From assembly GCF_025024155.1 (NCBI RefSeq), contig NW_026251776.1:1-64000 (forward strand): a DNA stretch of 64,000 nucleotides, read 5' to 3'. The notes beneath the pieces are model-generated. The model was given only the letters and a program-made list of their open reading frames with translations. It was not told where the DNA came from and made no database searches. This document shows positions 1 through 8,313 of this stretch, piece by piece. This DNA comes from Gamsiella multidivaricata. Taxonomy: Eukaryota; Mortierellomycota; Mortierellomycetes; Mortierellales; Mortierellaceae. A program made the translations under genes and the position numbers. How positions within the stretch are numbered: position 1 is the stretch's first letter; every line of letters begins with the position of its first letter.

Positions 1-581
1 ATTAGTATTAGTGTTAGGACCCAATGTGAGTAGAGTCTGGTGGGCAGGACGAACTATTCAAGTCTCAAATGGAGAAAAAATTCCGGGTTTAGACTTACCA
101 GCAGAAAGATATGGCGTAACGATGTAGAGCTTGCTGTCTGCCACAAACGCTCCATTGACGCGCAAGACGTTAGGGTGTTTGCACAACGCCATGACTTGTG
201 TTTCCCGCCGGAGCTCATCAATCTGGTTTCGCTCAAACATGTCCAAGTCAATGACTTTGATAGCGACCCTCCTGTTGAGCGGCTTGTAATAGGCATTGTA
301 CACAACTGCCGAGGACCCATAGCCTAATCAAATATGCGCAGAACAAAACAAATCCATGCGTTATAGCGTATACACTCTTAGCCATTTGCAAAATGCTTTG
401 TGAACCACATACCGATTGGTAGCCGAATGTCATAGTCCTCCGGGTTATTTGAAAAGGAATCGTCTGGGAGATGCAGAGATGAAGTGCTCAGGCTGCCGAC
501 TGGCGATGTTGGCCCAGTGCTTGCGGTTGTATGGACGCTTGTTGGTCGCTTCAGTGAGCCGGTTGAGGCCATTCGTTCCAT
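1..581 (-). CDS. STE20-family protein kinase, OSR1/SPAK/FRAY-like (N-terminal part, cut by window edge)
   Basis: Two exons are visible: 413-581 (start ATG at 581, in-frame TAA just upstream) and 99-323. The next intron, with donor GTAAGT at 98-93, runs off the window. After a Ser/Thr/Pro-rich leader of about 45 residues the kinase domain opens with EDYDIRLPIG, a glycine loop read across the splice (GYGSSAVVY), the VAIK lysine, the alpha-C glutamate in ELRRETQ, and CKHPNVLRV. This spacing and the early AVV/AIKVIDL pattern fit the OSR1/FRAY branch of STE20-like kinases, which in animals acts under WNK kinases on ion transport; a role in this fungus is inference. The catalytic loop and C-terminal docking domain lie outside the window. 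Other STE20 groups (GCK, PAK) are less likely but not excluded. Confidence 0.75.
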
Positions 582-1473
582 TGTACTGCTGAATTATGGT
601 TTCTACACAGAATGATGAAGGTGTTAAGGGAATGGTGAGGACAAAGGCGCTGGTCAATCGATCGATGTAGATAGAGATCCTGTGTAGTTTCTGCTGACTG
701 CTTTCGTCCTTATTCCAAGCGTCCTTGATGTTGAACTGCTACTTGATGTTGCTTGACTTGGATAAGGCTACAAAGCTGCCTGCGGCGTAATTGGTGGCGC
801 TTGGTGAGCAGAGGTGGTGTTGATGGATTAATCAGCCATGAATACCACAATAATGAGTACCGGGTACCGCTTACAGTGAAGTTGGCGGGTGCTTAGAGGA
901 CATGGATACAGATTGATGTTTGCTGTTTGAGTGAGAGGAAGGTAGACAATGGTATTCCTTGGCTGTGATGTGGAAACGGGGTTGTAGTCGCGTTTACTGC
1001 TCTGGGCGGTGTTTGCGCTGTGTATGCGTGTAATATATTTGCAGAGAATGAGCAGAGAAATCAACCAGGTAAGAGAATCACATAAGGACTCACCACCACC
1101 GTAATTGCTCTTTTCTGTCCTTGTTGTCTGTGTCCGAGTTGGTTCTTGTCGTTGTGTTGGAGTTGTGTATTAAGCAGTGAGTGACAAGGTCAGAGTCGAG
1201 TTCCTTCGCTTATCGCGTTTGTGTGCAGGTTCAGCGATTCGGTGACCACCACAAGTCACGCTTCCACGGTTCCGGTGGTTCAGACCTTATTACAGGTAGC
1301 CTGAAACGCGCGCCTGTTCCAGCCTGGCACCAATTCACATTGGAATACTCAACTAGCCTACTGCATGCACTACATATGTACATGTACATGTACATGGTTC
1401 TCAAGTATGAACAATTAAACAGTGCGTATATTCTCATGGATCGCTACCCAAGGTGCCTACATTGCCGCCCGCA
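582..1473. other. intergenic; no gene seen
   Basis: This is the 5' flank of the kinase gene plus the 3' flank of the roadblock gene. Open frames here are short and carry no recognisable motif. A small alternating repeat of TACATG units lies near 1375-1397. I see no tRNA or other structured RNA. Confidence 0.5.
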
Positions 1474-2108
1474 TTATGAACTTTCTGGTGTTTGGATGAC
1501 AATCATCAGATACTCGCGCTCTGTCATGCCCATGTCGTAATTGAGGATAAAATTGGTGGCAAAGGACAAGGCAGCCAAGAGATAGAAACAAAGGTAAAAA
1601 TGAAAATAAAGGTCAGCATCATTTCCCACAAAAAAGTGTTGCCAAGGTTCAGAAGCTAGATACGAATGCATTACCAGGACATATCATGATCTCGTGCTTC
1701 TTGGTCCTTATCCTGAGGAAACTCAGCTCATTCTATACATCCCGGGAGAAATCGAGCCTCATATTAGGACGCCGTCTAATTTGACCATACGGATAGTGCC
1801 TAGCTTGATAGGCAATCGTACCTGAGCGTCCAGTTGGGTCACAGAGTCTTTTGCCATACGAACGAGATCTGACATCAATGTTGCATACTGCTTTCCCAAT
1901 GAGGCGTCCAATGTGGAGCGGATCATCAGTCCAAGCTGGTTGACCACCACAACACCTTCCACATTCTTCTTGGACGACAGTCTGCGAATCGTTTCCTCGA
2001 CTTCTGACTATTCATAATAGATAACGATGACAGTGTGGATATCAGTGCATGTTCTCAAGGTCCTCGCTCGGATGTAAGTCTGAAAGGCATGCATCTTCAT
2101 CGTACCAT
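1474..2108 (-). CDS. DYNLRB: dynein light chain, roadblock/LC7 family
   Basis: Small subunit that dimerises on cytoplasmic dynein intermediate chains. Exons: 2106-2108 (the ATG only), 1822-2007, 1675-1732 and 1474-1520. Joined, they give 97 residues, the usual length of the family. Diagnostic segments are SEVEETIRRL, NVEGVVVVNQLG, the STLD turn, ELSFLRIRTKKHEIM, and EREYLMIVIQTPESS at the end. The start is inferred: the ATG sits directly against a GTACGA donor at 2105 and the next exon begins with Ser, so the initiator codon would be a 3-nt coding exon. All junction phases agree. An alternative would be a longer N-terminus from another upstream exon, but the family length argues against it. 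Confidence 0.85.
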
Positions 2109-2520
2109 GGTGCTTTGTGAAAAAAGAGATGAAGAGAGCATAGTACAGTCTCCACAGCGATGTTCTCATGGTCCAACCAATTTTAAGAGTCACGAGCGCG
2201 TTTTTATCATATGCAAGGCTGAATTCATGGCTGAACGTCTTTATTTCAGGGCAGCCGTAAAATGGGGCAAGAGAAACATAGGATAGTACAAGTGTACTGC
2301 TGAATGAACAAACAAGTTTGACGATATGTCTGCAAAAATAAAAAAACAACAGATATAATGAACATGGAAAGAAGCCAAGCAACTGCAAGGTGTAAAGGAA
2401 GTGGAATGTAATGTAAACGATAGCTGTCAATTGGGGGATAAAAGGAAATTGAATTAAACTAAGCAAAAGTGTGAAGAGTGAATCAAAGAAAAAATGTGGC
2501 GAAAAAGGGAGGGAACATGC
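2109..2520. other. gap between importin alpha and roadblock genes
   Basis: Holds the 5' flank of the roadblock gene and the 3' UTR of importin alpha. A 152-codon minus-strand frame (2008-2466) is hydrophobic and low-complexity and overlaps the roadblock intron; I do not consider it a gene. Confidence 0.45.
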
Positions 2521-4647
2521 TTACTGCATGCTGTTGGGATCGAAGTTGAAGCCGCCCTGAGGAGCACCGGCGGCCTGGAAAGCGAAAGCACCGGTCTGTG
2601 CATCGACCTGAGGAGCTAAGCCAGTGTCCTCATCGTCCTCCTCGGCAAAATACCTGTCGATGATAGTATAGGCTTTCTTGTAGATCTCGGTATTGTCGTG
2701 CGCCTGCAAATTATGAATCTTCTCCATGCCGCCGCAGTCCTCAATATACAGACTGAACTGATTCACGCCGTTGGTCGCCTCCTTCTCCATCTCCCCGACC
2801 TTCAGAATGTTCTCCAATCCATCCAATGCAACTTGGATGATTTTGTTGTCCATGCAAATCAGAATATCGCACAGGGGCTTGATGCATCCCTGGCTGACAA
2901 GATACTTGATCTGATCGGGCTTGCTCAAACCGCCAGAGGTAGCGTTGGAGATGGCCCAGCATGCCTCCTTTTTGGTCTTGAAGTCGGCGTTCTGGAGAAT
3001 ATTGATCAGGGGAGGGATGATGTTGGCATCAATGACGCTCTGGATCTGGACGCAGGTTCCTGCAGTGATGTTGGAGATGGTCCAGCAAGCCTCCTTGCGA
3101 ATGTTATCCTTGGGGCTAGAGAGAAGGGCGAGCAGGGCCTGAAGAGCACCGCAGTTGATAATAACCTGGGTCTGGACATCGTCACCGGTGACAATGTTTC
3201 CGACCGAACGAAGGGCAGGCGTTTGGACAGACGCCATCTGGTGCATGAGCAACTCGACAAGGCGGCGACAGACACCAGACTCAATAACAGCCTGGATCTT
3301 CTCGTTAGTTCCGTCCGATAGATAAGACATGGCCCAGCAGGCATCGATCAACACCTCGTCATCGGTGGAATGAATCAGCTTGGCAAGAACGCTGAGGGCA
3401 GGGGAGATCTAAATGTTTGTAAATGTAAAAAAGATCATGTTGAATACTGTGCAGCAAAATGAGACTATCTCATCATGTACGAAGACCATTTTGCGATACT
3501 AACCAGACCCCAGTCTGGGGGAGGGTTCTTGCCACGACAAAAGTTAGAAAGCGTCCAGGTTGCGTTGCGAAGCATGGACAGTTTGTTGTTCTCGTGAAGA
3601 AGGGCGAGCAGAGGCATCAATGCGTTCTCACGAAGAACAATGTCACGGCAACGGGGGCTATCTCCTGCAATATTTCCAAGAGCCCAAACAGCCTACAATA
3701 GGGTTAACAGAAAGACAAAGGTTAGTGGCGTGTTAATGCATGCATGCATGCATGTATTAAGCCCAGAGAGTAAGGGCCACACCGCAAATTTCGGTTCGTA
3801 CCTGCTCCTTAACATCAGCAACAGGGCTGCTCAACAACTCGACAAAGAGAGGGACGGCTCCTGCCTCAATGACGTACTGGGTCTGGACTGAGGAGCCAGA
3901 AGCGATATTGGTCAAAGCCCAGGCAGCCTCAAACTATAAGATAGGAGCAATATAGATATTAGATGACGAAGCGATAGGTCGTAGAGAAGCATGGTTGTAA
4001 ACAGTTGCAAAAAAGAATACATTGCGTGTTCAACGCTTACCTGAACGACAGCATGAGGAGAGCGCAAGAACTCAACAAATCTAGGAACGACGCCGCAGCG
4101 GATAACTTCATCGATAGGGGGGTTACGCTCCTTGGAGAGCAGCTTACGGAAGCGGGTGGTGGCGCCAAGCTGGTCTTCAACGTTTTCCGACATGACTCCC
4201 TGAATCATGGCAGGGAGTTGCTCATGGAACTAAATATTATAAAGCAATGCATTAATCGTCAGCTGCTGTCCTTGTGTAAAAGAGTGGCAGTGCTTATACG
4301 AGCTCTACAAAGAACCACGTAACCGTGCCACTCTTGAGGTGTGGTGATATCGTACAGATATCCTTTTGTTTCTGAGCAAGTGGGTCGCGTCTTTGCGGAC
4401 AAGATCACTTGGCAATCAAAAAGAAGCAAAAAAAGCTTACCTGGATGTTGGCAGCGGCAACGCCCTCGTCCTCGGACTCCTCCGACTCGGCAGCAATAGC
4501 AAGATTGCGGCGCTTGGAAAGGTTCTCCTCACGCTTCTGTTTACGGAGCTCGACATTGAGTTCGTTACGGTTACGTCTCAGTTCCTCGGGCTTGAAGGCA
4601 CTCTTGGCCTTGAAGTTCTGCGTGCGATGCTCAGGGATTTTGTCCAT
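2521..4647 (-). CDS. SRP1: importin subunit alpha (karyopherin alpha)
   Basis: Adaptor that binds classical nuclear localisation signals and hands cargo to importin beta. Exons 4441-4647, 4041-4229, 3802-3933, 3504-3692 and 2521-3408 give 534 residues, standard for the family. The N-terminus has the basic importin-beta-binding region ([19 protein letters not shown]), followed by an acidic ESEESEDEG linker. Armadillo repeats carry the expected Trp/Asn ladder: [68 protein letters not shown]. The C-terminus is acidic (EEDDEDTG) with a Phe/Gln-rich end. The ATG at 4647 is chosen because it opens the importin-beta-binding region. A 5' UTR intron (4676-4737) is well supported. Long antisense frames over exon 5 are shadows. 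Confidence 0.96.
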
Positions 4648-4740
4648 TGCGGATGGTTGAAAGTGCAAGCAAGGACTAGAAAGGGAAAAGGATTAGTGAG
4701 TGGGATGTGCGTATTTGTTTTTAGAGGCAAATCGTACCAT
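4631..4740 (-). promoter_or_regulatory. 5' UTR intron and overlapping upstream ORF of importin alpha
   Basis: A 62-nt intron (4676-4737) has donor GTACGA, a TCACTAAT-type branch site and a pyrimidine-rich CTAG acceptor. Splicing joins an ATG (4738-4740) to the next exon and creates a 15-codon upstream ORF. That ORF ends in TGA at 4631-4633, so it overlaps the main ATG (4645-4647) in another frame. An overlapping upstream ORF could reduce initiation at the main start. Whether transcription starts upstream of the ATG is not known from sequence. Confidence 0.4.
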
Positions 4741-4994
4741 GCGCACTGCTGCAGCACGTATGAAAAGCAAGATGAATAGAAACGGTGCTCATCAGCAAAA
4801 AAAAGACTTACAAGAGGGAAGTTAGGTAAATGGGGACAGCGCAAAGGAAGAGACGCGAGATGGATCACGATGGGCACGAGTAAGGCCTTTATGTGAGGAA
4901 GATGGGTCGGTAAGAGAAGTCGAGGCAAAGAGGAGAGGAATGAAGAGGCACCACAGGTTCAAATTTTTTTCTTCTTCTTTCTGTAGTTGGAATT

Positions 4995-5436
4995 ATGGTT
5001 AAATCCAAGCTGAGAAACGTCATTATTAATGAAATTACATTCATCAATAACTTTGTGAAGCCGGTGATGGATGGTTTGTTTGGGGACCTGACTTACTACA
5101 CCATGCATTTGGTATGCTTTTGGTTAAGTCTCTTGCATGACGCCCACTTGACAATTCTTTACTTACTCATTCGCTGACTTTTTTTTTTTTGGTATTCTAC
5201 GCTGCAGGACAAAGGATGAGTTGCAGTGTGACCCTCGCTACAGGAATGAAGAGAAGTTGTACCCTGACTTCTTCCTCTGCGTTAAAGGACATGCTGTAGC
5301 CATCATGGAAGTTAAGGCTCCGAACAAAGCTGAGAGTAGATACAGAGACGACTGTCGAAAGTTCTTTGACCAAATGAGGCTATCGATTGACGGTTTGCTG
5401 AGTTCCGGGGTCGATGCGTTGTGGTTGGTTTTTTAG
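4995..5436 (+). CDS. hypothetical protein with PD-(D/E)XK nuclease-like signature, possibly incomplete
   Basis: Exon 1 (4995-5122) and exon 2 (from 5208) join in frame using donor GTTAAG and acceptor CTGCAG, reading through LTYYTMHLVCFW to TKDELQCDPRYRNEEK. The core YPDFFLCVKGHAVAIMEVKAP has the order Asp, then Glu-X-Lys (EVK) after a hydrophobic strand, as in PD-(D/E)XK nuclease folds. A downstream helix follows (CRKFFDQMRLSIDGLLSSGVD). The simplest reading stops at 5436. A further 54-nt intron could extend it through a frame near 5500-5580 (GEFDLVSSRYQFENIL), after which coding potential fades. Similar short nuclease-like proteins occur in multicopy families in Mucoromycota; here I infer a solitary or decaying copy. 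Function unknown; activity is not claimed. Confidence 0.4.
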
Positions 5437-5889
5437 TATCTGAACGTTTTATTACTTCAATCTTTTACGTCAACGAGTACAAGTTTTTGCCATGTCCTTA
5501 ATGTGGGGGAGTTTGATCTGGTGAGCTCGCGCTATCAGTTCGAAAACATACTCTCAGCAGCTCAACCTTTGCTCACTGCGACAGTAAGCTCTGTTGTTCA
5601 ATTGTCCATTCATGTTGGGACCGGTGGTGTGCTGTTGGGCTAACTTATTTTTCGCGTTTGATGCTAGAAAATCATATTGAAGTAGTGGGGAAGCTGCAGG
5701 CCATGACTGGCACAACAAGCGAACCCATTAATATTCAACTTCAACGACGCTCATATCATACCACACCTTGCAAGGTATCTGATGTATAGGAGTCTGATCT
5801 GAGGAAGGGGTTTACTAATGTTTTTTCGTAACTTTTATATGCATCTGTCTGTTTTAAAGACGGAAAATAAAGTGAAAACGACTGTATTT

Positions 5890-6289
5890 AGGTTAGAGTT
5901 AAGTATCGTGCGTACAATCTAGGAATAATACCTTGAAACAACATGGACGATTGACATACTGTGATTCCGTGCTGTGGATCATGTACACGATAGGCATGCC
6001 TTTTTGCGAATGGGCGTCCTTTACAAAAGAGTAAACAAGTACACGGAAGCGAATGATGAAGAATTGCCATCCGGCGGGCGGCGCAAGTTCTTGACAACTT
6101 TGTGCGTGGAGTCCATACACGCGACATGATCGTTGTGTGAATGAGGTGACAAAAGGCCTCCAACAATATGCAACAGCGAATGTTCTCGAGCGCCGACAAA
6201 CCGAAATGAGTGTAGATATGATAGCTATGAAGCAGATGTTCGATGATATTAGAGAGCTGACAAAACCGAATAAATAACATCGAACACAT
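5890..6289 (-). pseudogene. decayed MULE-type DNA transposase fragment
   Basis: On the minus strand one frame reads CMDSTHKVVKN and ends VYLFTLL before a stop. The neighbouring frame continues VKDAHSQKGMPIVYMIHSTES. Together these match the layout of the MULE/Mutator transposase core, in which the first catalytic Asp sits in a D-(S/A/G)-TH motif followed about 30 residues later by a strand with a G-(V/M)-P pattern. The frame change near 6020 and the lack of the remaining catalytic residues show it is inactive. Upstream, FGLSALENIRCCILLE in a third frame may be more of the same protein. No terminal inverted repeats were recognised. Confidence 0.45.
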
Positions 6290-6621
6290 TTGGTTATGAG
6301 AGTTTTTTATTGATTATATTATATATGGCGAAGAGGGATGAAGACGTAATGTCGTTAGGGTAGATGAAAAGTGAAAAAGAAAGCTACTCGTCTTTCGTCC
6401 TGTTTTTTTAGGACAGCGGATTTGCGAGGATTGTTATAGAAATGGTATTTAATAATCCACATGTCTCATATCAAATGGTAACTTATCAAACCTTATGCAC
6501 ACACATCTTGTGACGTATATTGAGCTGATTTTGTGCCCAAAAGCATCATCGCCATCCAGACCCTTTCTCATTTTCTCATCCATTGCTTTTATCTTATATT
6601 CCAAGCATACTATAACCAGAC

Positions 6622-8138
6622 ATGGGTGGAGGTGATCTTGTAAGTTGCATTTCTAATGCTCATCTTTCTATTATATGCGTATTCTCCTGTTTTTGTGCTG
6701 AGATTAACACTTTTTTCTTGTTGTGTTCTGTTAGAACTTAAAAAAATCCTGGCATCCAGGTACATTTCGCAACCAGGAAAAGGTCTGGAAGGAGGAGCGA
6801 AAGGCTGCGGATGAGGAGAAGAAGTTGCAGCAGTTACGAAAGGAGCTGGAGGAGGAGAGGCAGATTCAGGAGCTTCAGCGCATTCAGGAGCAGGCAGGAG
6901 GCAAGAAGAGGAGCGACCGTTTGGACTGGATGTACCAGGCACCGCCGACTGGAGCAGCCAAGGATGAGAAGGCTCTTGAGGACTATCTTCTCGGAAAGCG
7001 TCGAGTGGACGAGATACTCAATAAGAAGGATAGCGGCATGCAGGTTTTAAGCAAGGACTCCAACTCATTCATGAACCAGGCGTCGAAAGCCAACTCTGTC
7101 AAGGACATTCAAGCTAAGGTGCGCGAGGATCCCCTGCTAGCTATCAAGCGACGGGAGCAGGCCAGTTTGGAAGCGTTGATGAAGAACCCAATCAAAATGC
7201 GGCAACTTAAGGAAAGCAAAGAGCCCAAGAGGAAAAAATCCAAAAAGAGCAGGGATGAAAAGGAGGGCAAAGACGAAAAGCAAAAGATGAAATCTCGACA
7301 TCACAGCAGCAAACGCCGTTCTTCACGGGATCGTGGTCAGTTGAGTGACTCTAGCGATAATGATGAAAAGAACTGGCGCTCCTCCAGAAAACAACGGCGA
7401 CTTTCTGCTTCATCCGATAACAAATCGCCGGAGAGGACGTCAAGGCGACATGAGGAAACTCACAGCTCAAGGAGCCATCACAATAGTGGCCACAGCCATC
7501 GTTATCAACGCTCTTCGCCGTCAAGGTCTCGATCGCCTGACCGCTCAAGGTCTTCTCGGGACGTCAGACAACGCTCCTATTCCAGATCCGTTTCACCATC
7601 CGACCACCGACGACAACCCCGTTCTCGTTCGCCTTATAAGCATTCATACTCCCGTTCAAGTCGGCGACGAGACCGCTCCAGGTCACGATCGCCTCGACGC
7701 TCATTGACTCAGTCCCCTACGCCGGGCCGTGATAGACATAGGACTTCGCGGCCTTTACCTCCAAGGAGCTCTACCACCAATCGCAGACCAGCACCTGGCG
7801 GCGAGAATCCTCAATTCTCTGCGGAGCAGGAGGCGAGACGTAAGGCGGCATTGGACGAGGAGAAGGCGAAGCGCAAGGCAGCTCTTGCAGAGGAGCGCGA
7901 GAGAAGGTTGCAAGCCATGACAGACAATGCTGCGATCAGTGTGCTGGAGCGCAGGAAACGGCTGGTAGAGATAGCGGAAGAGGAAGCCAAGCAGGACGCC
8001 GACGAAGAGGCAATGAGAGCGAGTGCATCCAGAAATGGCCAGGCATCGTTCCTGAGATCAACACAGGAGTCTGCGTACAATGGTATGTCACTTGCAGACC
8101 GGGTTCAGCGTGGCAGGGCCACCTTGCAGAGCCATTGA
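6622..8138 (+). CDS. CWC25: pre-mRNA-splicing factor CWC25
   Basis: Step-one spliceosome factor that stabilises the branch-helix for the first transesterification after Prp2 remodelling. Exon 1 (6622-6639) encodes only MGGGDL. Exon 2 (6735-8138) continues NLKKSWHPGTFRNQEKVWK, the diagnostic N-terminal CIR-type motif, then a long coiled coil (EEERQIQELQRIQEQ) and the conserved RLDWMYQAPP and EDYLLGKRRVDEIL. Total 473 residues. The middle is highly basic and Arg/Ser-rich (about residues 180-330, many RS, SRS and SPS units), and the end is a second charged coiled coil. The RS expansion is longer than in yeast CWC25, as in metazoan CWC25 homologues. An AATAAA lies 37 nt past the stop. Confidence 0.93.
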
Positions 8139-8174
8139 GGGATCAGCCTATAAGCAACGGTAGCACAAACATGA

Positions 8175-8180
8175 AATAAA
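8175..8180 (+). terminator. poly(A) signal of CWC25
   Basis: Canonical AATAAA hexamer 37 nt downstream of the CWC25 stop codon and 134 nt before the next gene's ATG. Confidence 0.5.
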
Positions 8181-8313
8181 GAATTACTGTAAACCGTGAC
8201 TGTAAGCATCAAATGTGGTGCACTCCTGACTGTGGGCGAAAGTGTCCATCACTCGCCTCGTCTTGGCGCCATCGAATGTTCATCCTCGCCGCATTCAGTC
8301 TTAATCCGCTTCA

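Noticed and set aside
2008..2466. Minus-strand 152-codon hydrophobic frame
   Set aside because: Overlaps the roadblock first intron; low-complexity Phe/Leu composition with no family motif.
2698..3321. Plus-strand 207-codon open frame
   Set aside because: Exactly antisense to importin alpha exon 5; an artefact of the armadillo codon pattern.
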